NCBI GenBank assembly: GCA_947653315.1
Contig: CANTGP010000135.1
Coordinates: 1-7,714 of the forward strand
Origin: an uncultured Lachnospiraceae bacterium
GTDB lineage: Bacteria > Bacillota > Clostridia > Lachnospirales > Lachnospiraceae
Direction of reading: 5' to 3'
DNA: 7,714 nt
Made by a program: the position numbers and the translations under genes. A model generated the notes under the pieces. That model did no database searches, was not told the DNA's origin, and was given only the letters and a program-made list of their open reading frames with translations. Shown here piece after piece: positions 1 through 6,351 of this stretch (within the stretch, counting starts at the first letter, position 1; every line of letters begins with the position of its first letter).

Positions 1-50
1 AACCTGTGCGGACTGTGCCTGTTGGCGCTGTCTGCGCAGGTTATTTTGTA
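1..50 (+). terminator. Candidate rho-independent terminator of an upstream gene
   Basis: Bases 1-12 (aacctgtgcgga) can pair over their full length with bases 31-42 (tctgcgcaggtt), giving a 12-bp stem with two G-U pairs and an 18-nt loop. A T-rich but interrupted stretch (ttattttgt) follows at once. This fits an intrinsic terminator closing a gene that lies left of the window and insulating the promoters downstream. The loop is large and the T-tract is broken by A and G, and the stem may be cut by the window edge, so this is only a moderate call. The same bases are open in two forward frames (stops at 49-51 and 117-119), so they could instead be the tail of an upstream gene. Confidence 0.4.
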
Positions 51-108
51 ATGAACGAACAGGGAAGAAGAACGGACAAGAAAAGGCAAAAAAGGCTGGG
101 ATATGACA

Positions 109-137
109 TTGTGGTATAAGCAGGCATATGTTATAAT
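109..137 (+). promoter_or_regulatory. Promoter P1 (extended -10), distal
   Basis: A -35 element TTGTGG (109-114), a 17-bp spacer, and a perfect -10 TATAAT (132-137) preceded by the extended -10 motif TGT (129-131). Transcription would start near 144. The poor -35 (three of six consensus bases) is compensated by the TGn. The spacing and the perfect -10 make this a good housekeeping sigma-A-type promoter for the operon that begins with the rhomboid gene. Confidence 0.7.
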
Positions 138-158
138 TCCACTAATAGTATCTAACAG

Positions 159-187
159 TTGAATCTTATACAGGAAAATGCTATAAT
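159..187 (+). promoter_or_regulatory. Promoter P2 (extended -10), proximal
   Basis: A -35 element TTGAAT (159-164, four of six consensus bases), a 17-bp spacer, and a perfect -10 TATAAT (182-187) with extended motif TGC (179-181). Transcription would start near 194-195. It is offset from P1 by exactly 50 bp and shares 19 of 29 bases with it, including CAGG at the same place in the spacer. Because its predicted start coincides with the ATG at 194, that ATG would be leaderless on this transcript, which supports the downstream GTG at 221 as the rhomboid start. Confidence 0.72.
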
Positions 188-208
188 AAACGAATGAATT
201 TTAATACC

Positions 209-213
209 GAGGT
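209..213 (+). promoter_or_regulatory. Ribosome binding site that decides the rhomboid start
   Basis: GAGGT at 209-213 lies 7 nt before an in-frame GTG at 221, a normal Shine-Dalgarno spacing. The only in-frame ATG (194) has no such sequence at a usable distance; the nearest purine-rich stretch (caggaaaa, 171-178) is about 16 nt away. Confidence 0.6.
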
Positions 214-220
214 AAAAAAA

Positions 221-811
221 GTGAAAAATAACACGAGAAAAGTCAAATTGTCATTTAATTCCCCCATTGTTTTAGGATTTACGATCCTCTGTTTTGTTGC
301 GCTGGCGTTAAACTGGGTGACGAAGGGCTGGGCGAACCGCACGTTTTTCAGTGTGTACCATTCGTCCCTGTTAAGCCCTTTTACTTATATCCGGATGTTC
401 GGCCATGTTTTGGGACATGCCAACTGGAGCCATTTTATCGGAAATATTATGCTGATTCTTGTGGTGGGACCGCTGCTGGAAGAAAAGTACGGCTCCTCCA
501 ATATCCTGTTCGTAATCCTGACCACCGCGTTGGTGACGGGAATCGTAAATTACGTTTTTTTCCCCCATGTACAGTTATTAGGCGCCAGCGGCGTGGTGTT
601 TGCGTTTATCCTGCTTTCGCCTTTTACCGGTGTGAAGGAGGGAACCGTTCCCGTGACGTTGCTTTTGGTGGGCATTATTTATATTGGCGGTCAGATTTAC
701 GAAGGGTTGTTTGTATACAATAACGTGGCGAACCTGACGCATATTCTCGGCGGACTGGTCGGGGGCGGCTTGGGATATGTCATGCATAAGAATAAGATGA
801 ACAGGTATTGA
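221..811 (+). CDS. Rhomboid family intramembrane serine protease
   Basis: This small polytopic membrane protein cleaves transmembrane substrates within the bilayer; its substrate is unknown. Numbered from the GTG start (196 aa), the serine motif GASG is at 121-124 with catalytic Ser123. The partner His174 lies in LTHILGG in the last membrane segment. The conserved second-helix signature HxxxxHxxxN is His66, His71 and Asn75, which matches the oxyanion-stabilising residues of GlpG-type rhomboids. About six hydrophobic segments are visible (near 15-33, 74-88, 94-111, 117-136, 141-159 and 171-189) with a short basic N-terminus and a basic tail, the compact bacterial layout. An in-frame ATG at 194 would add nine residues, but it lacks a ribosome binding site and coincides with the predicted P2 transcription start. 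The gene is first in the ter operon and its stop is 15 nt before the next start. Family and catalytic residues are seen directly; a role in the Ter response is inferred from position. Confidence 0.9.
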   Translation: MKNNTRKVKLSFNSPIVLGFTILCFVALALNWVTKGWANRTFFSVYHSSLLSPFTYIRMFGHVLGHANWSHFIGNIMLILVVGPLLEEKYGSSNILFVILTTALVTGIVNYVFFPHVQLLGASGVVFAFILLSPFTGVKEGTVPVTLLLVGIIYIGGQIYEGLFVYNNVANLTHILGGLVGGGLGYVMHKNKMNRY

Positions 812-826
812 GGGTGAGAGGAATTC

Positions 827-3097
827 ATGCTGGAACATGTGAAAGTGCAAGGGCTGGACGACTTCTTCCTGCCTTTGGACAAGAGGAGCGCCAGGGGAAT
901 ATATTTTTACAGGATTAACGGATATAACCGGGAAATAGGGGAATTTATCAGGCGGTATTATGAGGCGGCGAGGAAAGAAGGCGTGGTGGTTCTCGGCAGG
1001 ATTCCCAATCCGGATGAAAAAAACCTTTCTTATTATCAGGAGATCATGGGGACGGATTTCCGGTTAAGTATGGGATTCCTGACAAGCAGCCTGAAAAAGT
1101 GGCTGCCGCGGATGAACGAATACCAAAGGAATACGGTTGCCGCATCCATGTACGATACTTTTGAATCCCTGCGGAAAGCGGGGAAAAATGATAATATGCT
1201 GAAAAATGCGTACATTAAGTTCATGTGCTGGCTGTATTACCGGTTTGAACGGATTGTGGGCAGGCTTGGGAATGATAATATCCCCAAGATTCTTTATGAA
1301 GGCGATATCGGTTATTATGAACTGCTGCTGTTTGCGGTACTGGCGGATGCGGGCTGTGACATCGTTCTGTTACAGTATTCCGGCGACGGGAATTACCGGA
1401 AAATCGACGGGGATTCCGTTTGGTCGGATTGTTTGGAAATGCCGGACATGACGGCGTTTCCCCTTTCTTTTTCGCTACGGCAGTTGCAGGAGGAGATGCG
1501 TAGGAAAGCGGACCGGGAGCGGCTTTACGGAAAGCTGCCGGAAGTCGGAAATTGCACGAATGCATGGATAAGCGGGAAAGGGTTTGGGGATTTCCGGACT
1601 GCACCGGCAAGCCGGGGAAGTGACCCCAAACTGTTTTATAATTGTTTGTACCGGATTAACGGGGTGGAGGACAAGCTGACTTATGTCAGCGAATTGCACG
1701 CATTCCGGCTTGGAATGGAAAAAGAAGGCCGGAGGATGGTCATCGTGGATGGGGGGATTCCCCAGCCGACCATGGAGGAAATCGGGGCGGTAAGGCGCAG
1801 GAATTATACGAAACCGGAAGACATGGCGATGGATTTGTCCGGTAACATTGTGTATACGGCGAGCCGGGAACTGCAACGGCTGATGGTTAAAAGTTTTTTG
1901 GACATCATTTTGGAAGAAGCGGAAAAGGAAGGGGTATCGTTAAATAAGCTGACGAACCATGCGGTCATCCTGCTTTGCTGGCTGAAACGCTATCAGGAAG
2001 CGCTTTTCGGTAAATGGAGTATGCCGCAGGTGGGGTGTTTTATCCTTTTCGGGGGATGCAGGAGCGGGAAAGAGGCGATGTTTGTAAAACTCCTTGCGAA
2101 ACTGCCGGTGGATGTGCTGGTGCTTTGTCCCGATTTGAATACGAAATGCTGCCTGCAGGATACCATGTTGTATGAACTGAATTTCGGCGAAAGCCTTGCC
2201 GTTACGGAATTTCCCAGGGAGGAATCCGGGCTGCAGGCCGGTACGGCGGCATACCATGCGGAACGGGAGTTGGATACGTTAATGTACGGCGATTCCGGCA
2301 TCTACCGGAACCAGCAGTATGGGAAGGCGGTAGCGGTGACGCTGCAGACCATGTATGAGGAAATTGCCATTTTATGGAAACAGGAGTTGAAATACCGTCC
2401 GAATTTCAGTACGGCGGACGGCGTGGTGAACATGCCGGTGGTTTTTGCCAAGGTATCCGGCGTAAAAGACGGGAATTTGGCGAAATACTGGGCGGGAATC
2501 CGGGAACTCCAAACGGAGGAAACATATATGGTCAAAAAGGCGCCGTTCATTGAATCCACGGATGCCAATCCCATGAAAGCCCATGCGGCGGAATTTTTCA
2601 AAAACGGAAGGGTGTTAAAAAACAAGATCAAACAGCACCCGGATTATCCTTACGGGGTTTTGCGGGATACGGTACAGGACCACATATTGGACAAGCTCCA
2701 GTTGCTCATCGACCAAAAGACGGTAAAAGGGACGTTTGAAAACGGTACGGAGTATACGATTGTGGCGACGGTCCTGAACCTGAAGAAAGAGCTGGTGCGT
2801 CTGATACAGAAGTTTGATTTTACGAAGGAAAACCCGAAGTTCGTTTACATCAATGCCACGGAGCGCGTGATTTCGCTGGAGGATACCATTGTGGCGGCGT
2901 TTTTGAATCTGGTGGGATTTGACGTGGTGTTTTTCGTTCCCACGGGTTACCAAAGCGTGGAGAAGTATTTTAACAGGAAAATCATGGAGGAGCATCAGGC
3001 AGGCGAATACATGTATGACGTGCAGATTCCTGATTTTGCGGCAGTGACACAAAATACACAGCCCACATGGCGTGATAAAATCTTTAGAAGGAAATGA
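827..3097 (+). CDS. yceG: YceG-family protein of the Ter/Yce stress operon, built of three repeats
   Basis: This 756-residue protein has no signal peptide or clear membrane segment, so it is probably cytosolic. The C-terminal part, with FVPTGYQ at 703-709, resembles the YceG family found beside telA and terD in Bacillus and other Firmicutes; its biochemical activity is not known. Bacillus YceG is about 540 residues, so this one is much longer. The extra length is explained by internal repetition: YRING at 28-32, YRING at 275-279 and the related AKVSG at 541-545 each open a unit. Each unit ends with a strand-helix-strand segment (about 152-190, 402-440 and 669-710). CWL recurs at 134-136 and 384-386. 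A GAGAGG ribosome binding site lies 5 nt before the ATG. The TGA overlaps the telA ribosome binding site, which suggests translational coupling. Identification rests on context plus C-terminal likeness; the repeat structure is read by eye. Confidence 0.82.
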   Translation: MLEHVKVQGLDDFFLPLDKRSARGIYFYRINGYNREIGEFIRRYYEAARKEGVVVLGRIPNPDEKNLSYYQEIMGTDFRLSMGFLTSSLKKWLPRMNEYQRNTVAASMYDTFESLRKAGKNDNMLKNAYIKFMCWLYYRFERIVGRLGNDNIPKILYEGDIGYYELLLFAVLADAGCDIVLLQYSGDGNYRKIDGDSVWSDCLEMPDMTAFPLSFSLRQLQEEMRRKADRERLYGKLPEVGNCTNAWISGKGFGDFRTAPASRGSDPKLFYNCLYRINGVEDKLTYVSELHAFRLGMEKEGRRMVIVDGGIPQPTMEEIGAVRRRNYTKPEDMAMDLSGNIVYTASRELQRLMVKSFLDIILEEAEKEGVSLNKLTNHAVILLCWLKRYQEALFGKWSMPQVGCFILFGGCRSGKEAMFVKLLAKLPVDVLVLCPDLNTKCCLQDTMLYELNFGESLAVTEFPREESGLQAGTAAYHAERELDTLMYGDSGIYRNQQYGKAVAVTLQTMYEEIAILWKQELKYRPNFSTADGVVNMPVVFAKVSGVKDGNLAKYWAGIRELQTEETYMVKKAPFIESTDANPMKAHAAEFFKNGRVLKNKIKQHPDYPYGVLRDTVQDHILDKLQLLIDQKTVKGTFENGTEYTIVATVLNLKKELVRLIQKFDFTKENPKFVYINATERVISLEDTIVAAFLNLVGFDVVFFVPTGYQSVEKYFNRKIMEEHQAGEYMYDVQIPDFAAVTQNTQPTWRDKIFRRK

Positions 3098-3106
3098 GGA
3101 AAACAT

Positions 3107-4249
3107 ATGGGACTTGATTTTACCAAAACAAACACACAGCAGGCGGCGACGGTTCCGGACACAAAAAACGAAGTGATGGTGGTGGAACAGTACGATATCG
3201 TGGAAGACCGGAAGCATTTGGATGAAACGCTTGTCAATTCCAGGGAAGTGGACGCGCTTGTCAGCACCATTGAAATCGATAACCTGGAAACCATTGTGAC
3301 GTTCGGCGCACAGGCGGCGGAGGAAATCTCCAAGGCTTCCGATGTGGTCTTAAACAGCATGAATATGTCCCAGTTGGACGATTCCAGCGAAATGCTCAAT
3401 ACTTTGGCGAAGATTATGTCCAAGTTCGATATTGATGAAATCGCGGAGAATCCCACGCTGTTTGGCAAACTGTTCGGGAACCTGCGCAAACAGTTGGATA
3501 AAATACTGGCAAAATACCATACGATGGGTGAAGAAGTGGATAAAATCTACGTGCAGTTAAAGCAGTATGAGTCGGAAATCAAGCAGTCCAACCGTAAGCT
3601 GGATGAGATGTTTGATGCCAATGTCGGTTATTACCATGAATTGGTTAAATACATTTTGGCAGGGGAGCAGGGCTGCCGGGAAATTGAGGATTATATTGCG
3701 AAGCGGCAGGCGGATTATGACGCCACCGGTGATAATGCCATCCAGTTTGAAATCCAAAGTTTACAACAGGCGCTCCAAATGCTGGAACAGAGGACGCAGG
3801 ATTTGCGGACGGCGGAAAGCGTTGCCATGCAGTCCATTCCCATGATTAAGACCATGGAATTCAGCAACATGAATCTGGTGCGGAAAATCAATTCCGCTTT
3901 CATCATCACACTGCCGGTATTTAAACAGGCGCTTGCGCAGGCGATTATGTTAAAACGCCAGCGGATTCAGGCGGAAGCCATGTCCGCTTTGGATGAAAAA
4001 ACCAATGAAATGTTAATCAAGAATGCGAGGAATACGGTAGAGCAGTCCAAGATGACGGCAAGGATGGCATCGGGCAGCTCGATTAAAATCGAAACACTGG
4101 AAACAACCTGGCGGACCATCGTCAACGGTATCGAGGAGACGAAGCAAATCCAGCAGAACGCAAGAAAGAAGCGCGTGGAGGATCAGGCAAGACTCGAACA
4201 GATTAAGACGGAGTTCAACAGGATGTATCATATGCCAAACCAAAAATAA
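3107..4249 (+). CDS. telA: TelA/YceH-family toxic anion resistance protein
   Basis: This 380-residue soluble protein is predicted to be largely alpha-helical. The family signature is visible at about 236-284: AESVAMQSIPMIKTMEFSN, then NLVRKINSAF, LPVFKQAL and MLKRQR. Long charged helices with coiled-coil character lie around 120-235 and 325-372. The length is typical of TelA/KlaA/YceH proteins. Family members are linked to tellurite, colicin, phage or envelope-antibiotic tolerance and nearly always neighbour terD genes, but no enzymatic activity is established. The N-terminal 50 residues are polar and probably flexible. GAGGA at 3096-3100 is the ribosome binding site and overlaps the yceG stop, so YceG and TelA are likely made together in balanced amounts. 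The gap to the first terD is 23 nt. Family assignment is firm; the mechanism is unknown. Confidence 0.92.
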   Translation: MGLDFTKTNTQQAATVPDTKNEVMVVEQYDIVEDRKHLDETLVNSREVDALVSTIEIDNLETIVTFGAQAAEEISKASDVVLNSMNMSQLDDSSEMLNTLAKIMSKFDIDEIAENPTLFGKLFGNLRKQLDKILAKYHTMGEEVDKIYVQLKQYESEIKQSNRKLDEMFDANVGYYHELVKYILAGEQGCREIEDYIAKRQADYDATGDNAIQFEIQSLQQALQMLEQRTQDLRTAESVAMQSIPMIKTMEFSNMNLVRKINSAFIITLPVFKQALAQAIMLKRQRIQAEAMSALDEKTNEMLIKNARNTVEQSKMTARMASGSSIKIETLETTWRTIVNGIEETKQIQQNARKKRVEDQARLEQIKTEFNRMYHMPNQK

Positions 4250-4272
4250 AAGGGTTGTAAGGAGGAAGGACT

Positions 4273-4854
4273 ATGCCAATTAATTTAGCAAAAGGACAGA
4301 AAGTGGATTTGACGAAGGGAAATCCGGGACTCAAAAGCATTATGGTAGGTCTTGGATGGGATGTGAACGCGTACGATTCCGGTGCGGATTTCGATTTGGA
4401 CGCGGCCGCATTTATGTTGGGGGAAAGCGGAAAATGCCCGACGGACAAGGAATTTATCTTTTACGGCAATTTGGAGCACGGCAGCGGAGCGGTAAAGCAT
4501 ATGGGCGATAACCTGACCGGGGAAGGCGAAGGGGACGACGAGCAAATCCAGATCGATTTGACCAAGATTCCTTCCAATGTTTCCAAAATTGCGTTCACGG
4601 TGACGATTTATGACGCGGATGTAAGGAGGCAGAATTTCGGACAGGTGTCCAATGCCTTTATCCGCATTGTGGATGAATCATCGGGAACGGAACTCATCCG
4701 TTATGATCTCGGCGAAGATTTCTCCATCGAAACGGCGGTTGTGGTCGGGGAACTGTACCGCAACAACGGGGAATGGAAGTTCAACGCCATCGGAAGCGGG
4801 TTCCAGGGCGGTTTGGCGGCGCTTTGCGGACATTATGGGATTGAAGTGGCATAA
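4273..4854 (+). CDS. terD: TerD-family calcium-binding stress protein, copy 1
   Basis: TerD-domain beta-sandwich protein of 193 residues, the usual full length. The acidic motifs that hold calcium in this family are intact: DFDLDAAAF at 39-47 and GDN at 78-80 followed by GEGEGDDE at 83-90. The C-terminal signature [11 protein letters not shown] is at 166-176 and the tail GGLAALC is at 179-185. It has neither signal peptide nor membrane segment and is expected in the cytosol, possibly recruited to the membrane with TelA and TerC-like partners. It has the strongest ribosome binding site in the window, AAGGAGG (4259-4265), 7 nt before the ATG, which suggests high expression. By hand count it is identical to copy 2 at 134 of 193 positions without gaps, so the pair arose by duplication. 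It resembles Bacillus YceD/YceE more than YceC. Confidence 0.95.
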   Translation: MPINLAKGQKVDLTKGNPGLKSIMVGLGWDVNAYDSGADFDLDAAAFMLGESGKCPTDKEFIFYGNLEHGSGAVKHMGDNLTGEGEGDDEQIQIDLTKIPSNVSKIAFTVTIYDADVRRQNFGQVSNAFIRIVDESSGTELIRYDLGEDFSIETAVVVGELYRNNGEWKFNAIGSGFQGGLAALCGHYGIEVA

Positions 4855-4881
4855 AGCGGCAAAGACGGGCAAGAATGTAAG

Positions 4882-4914
4882 ACAGGAAACAAAACAGTAT
4901 ACAAAACAGGAAAC
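4882..4914. repeat. Short direct repeat in the terD1-terD2 gap
   Basis: The 78-nt gap holds acaggaaac twice (4882-4890 and 4906-4914) and acaaaacag twice (4889-4897 and 4901-4909), arranged around tat. It is purine/A-rich with no stem or T-run, so it probably keeps the spacer unstructured rather than terminating transcription. It may be a trace of slippage in a low-complexity stretch. Confidence 0.45.
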
Positions 4915-4932
4915 GGGACGGAGGGCACAGAT

Positions 4933-5514
4933 ATGCCGGTATGTTTGCAAAAAGGACAGAAAGTAAGTATTACGAAAGGAAATCCGGGTCTTACCAAGGT
5001 CGTGGTAGGTCTTGGCTGGGACGTGAACCAGTTTGATACGGGCGGGGATTTTGATTTGGATGCGGCGGCGTTTTTGCTGACGGACAGCGGAAAGGTATCA
5101 AAATCCGAGGATTTTGTGTTTTTCGGGAACCTGACCCATCCGTCGGGAAGCGTACAGCATATGGGAGATAACCTGACGGGAGCCGGGGAAGGGGACGATG
5201 AGCAGATTAAAATCGACTTATCCGCGGTACCTGCCGATATTACGAAAATCGCGTTTACGGTAACGATTTACGAGGCGGAAGCCAGACGGCAGAATTTCGG
5301 ACAGGTGAACAATGCCTTTATCCGTATTTATAACGAAACCAACGGGGAAGAACTGCTGCGTTATGATTTGGGCGAGGACTTCTCCATCGAAACCGCAGCC
5401 GTATTCGGTGAGCTTTATAAAAACGGCAGCGAATGGAAGTTCAATGCCATCGGAAGCGGATACCAGGGCGGTTTGGCGGCGTTGTGCGCGAACTTTGGCG
5501 TGGATGTGGAATAA
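4933..5514 (+). CDS. terD: TerD-family calcium-binding stress protein, copy 2
   Basis: Another 193-residue TerD-domain protein, collinear with copy 1 over its whole length. The calcium-site motifs are kept: DFDLDAAAF at 39-47, GDN at 78-80 and GAGEGDDE at 83-90, with [10 protein letters not shown] at 167-176. Differences from copy 1 are mostly conservative and lie in surface-like segments such as 51-61 and 133-139, so both copies look functional. The start is chosen at the ATG preceded by GGAGGG (4920-4925), 7 nt upstream. It is separated from copy 1 by 78 nt and from copy 3 by 174 nt, the longest gap in the cluster. Multiple TerD paralogs in tandem are usual in Yce-type operons, where they may form mixed assemblies; that is family knowledge, not visible here. 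Confidence 0.95.
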   Translation: MPVCLQKGQKVSITKGNPGLTKVVVGLGWDVNQFDTGGDFDLDAAAFLLTDSGKVSKSEDFVFFGNLTHPSGSVQHMGDNLTGAGEGDDEQIKIDLSAVPADITKIAFTVTIYEAEARRQNFGQVNNAFIRIYNETNGEELLRYDLGEDFSIETAAVFGELYKNGSEWKFNAIGSGYQGGLAALCANFGVDVE

Positions 5515-5688
5515 GGGCGGAAAACAGCAGGGTTTGCGTCCGTGCGGCGTCCGCAGATCCGGGGTGAGGCATGGCCGCTAAAACGGCATGTGGCCCGTCG
5601 GCAGGCAGGAGCGGTGTCTTTTTTGGCAGCGTAATCCGGCAGCACATGGACGGGAAGAAAGAGAAGCCGCATAGAAACGAGGTGGAAA
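5515..5688 (+). other. Longest intergenic gap of the operon (terD2-terD3)
   Basis: This 174-nt, fairly GC-rich gap has no recognisable gene. It contains a small perfect hairpin (tgcgg 5543-5547 with ccgca 5551-5555), a second hairpin with a one-base bulge (5570-5577 with 5584-5590), and a run of six T (5619-5624) that does not directly follow either stem. A 42-codon open frame (5571-5699) runs across it and overlaps the terD3 start by 11 nt, but it has no usable ribosome binding site. No promoter is evident. It may be a leader that tunes terD3 and ATPase expression, or simply eroded sequence. Confidence 0.3.
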
Positions 5689-6276
5689 ATGTCAATTAGT
5701 TTACAAAAAGGACAGAAAGTGAGTCTGTCCAAAGATAATGCAGGGCTGTCCAAGGTGGTAATCGGGCTTGGCTGGGATGAAGTAAAACGCAAAGGCGGGT
5801 TTTTCTCAAAAAAACCGGATCCCATTGACTGTGACGCATCGGCGCTGTTATTGCAGAACGGGCGCTTGGTGGACAAGATGGATATCGTTTATTTCGGTAA
5901 TCTCCAGCATCCTACGGGAACGGTACAGCATATGGGCGATAACTTAACGGGCGCCGGCGAAGGGGACGACGAGCAGATTGTGGTGGATTTGGCGAGGATA
6001 CCGGCACAGTACGACCGGATTGTCCTGGTGGTGAATATTTACCAGGCAGTGCAGAGACACCAGCATTTCGGTTTGATTGAGAATGCGTTCATCCGTTTGG
6101 TGGATGCGCGCAACAACAATGAGATGTGCAAGTATAATCTCTCGGAAAATTATTCCGGCATGACGGCAATGATTTTCGGCGAGGTTTACCGTCATAACGG
6201 CGAATGGAAATTCAATGCCATCGGCCAGGGAACGAACGACCCCGGAATCGGCGAATTGATTAAGAGGTATATTTAA
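5689..6276 (+). CDS. terD: TerD-family protein, divergent YceC-like copy 3
   Basis: TerD-domain protein of 195 residues, clearly more distant from copies 1 and 2 than they are from each other. It shares the start ([13 protein letters not shown]), GLGWD at 26-30, [17 protein letters not shown] at 81-97 and GEWKFNAIG at 171-179. The first acidic segment is replaced by a basic/aromatic insertion (KRKGGFFSKK, 33-42) leading into IDCDASALL at 46-54. The SIET segment becomes NYSGMTA, and the tail GQGTNDPGIGEL replaces the GGLAALC ending. From memory these changes match the YceC branch of Bacillus rather than YceD/YceE. Aspartates 47 and 49 and the GDN/GDDE motif remain, so calcium binding is plausible but the first site may differ. 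The ribosome binding site is GAGGTGG at 5679-5685. The gap to the ATPase start is 75 nt. Confidence 0.93.
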   Translation: MSISLQKGQKVSLSKDNAGLSKVVIGLGWDEVKRKGGFFSKKPDPIDCDASALLLQNGRLVDKMDIVYFGNLQHPTGTVQHMGDNLTGAGEGDDEQIVVDLARIPAQYDRIVLVVNIYQAVQRHQHFGLIENAFIRLVDARNNNEMCKYNLSENYSGMTAMIFGEVYRHNGEWKFNAIGQGTNDPGIGELIKRYI

Positions 6277-6302
6277 TTAAAAATTGAAAGCGGTAAATAT
6301 TG

Positions 6303-6328
6303 TGCCTGTGGCGGGGGAGCCGCAGGTA
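6303..6328 (+). promoter_or_regulatory. Stable hairpin in the leader of the ATPase gene
   Basis: Bases 6305-6312 (cctgtggc) pair with 6319-6326 (gccgcagg) around a GGGGGA loop. It is an 8-bp GC-rich stem with one G-U pair, extendable by a further G-U and a T-A pair. No T-run follows directly, so it is not a standard terminator. It sits between terD3 and the ATPase start and could be a transcript-stabilising or translation-tuning element. Function is not shown by sequence alone. Confidence 0.45.
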
Positions 6329-6351
6329 ACGGAAAGGCATGGGTTATTTTC

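Noticed and set aside
1..119. Tails of possible upstream coding frames (stop at 49-51 with a hydrophobic end; stop at 117-119 with a basic end).
   Set aside because: Only 16-38 codons are visible, no frame stands out, one runs into the P1 promoter, and a terminator-like hairpin explains 1-50 better.
2051..2074. Walker A-like GGCRSGKE in YceG (residues 409-416).
   Set aside because: The canonical motif needs Ser/Thr after GK and here it is Glu; the equivalent positions in the other two repeats do not keep the motif, so nucleotide binding is not supported.
2615..3217. Long minus-strand open frames opposite yceG and telA (also 1475-1876, 1221-1610 and 2995-3489).
   Set aside because: They are antisense shadows of well-supported genes, lack ribosome binding sites, are rich in His/Arg/Ser/Pro as expected from reversed codons, and match no family I recognise.
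5570..5624. Intrinsic terminator between terD2 and terD3 using the hairpin and the T6 run.
   Set aside because: The 7-bp bulged stem is about 28 nt before the T-run, too far for a rho-independent terminator; longer alternative stems are weak.
5571..5699. A 42-codon open frame between terD2 and terD3, overlapping the terD3 start.
   Set aside because: The purines before its ATG are only about 1-2 nt away, composition is unremarkable, and no recognisable motif is present.
6277..6351. yybP-ykoY (manganese) riboswitch upstream of the cation ATPase.
   Set aside because: The 75-nt gap is too short and I see none of the conserved internal-loop motifs of that class; only one simple hairpin is present.
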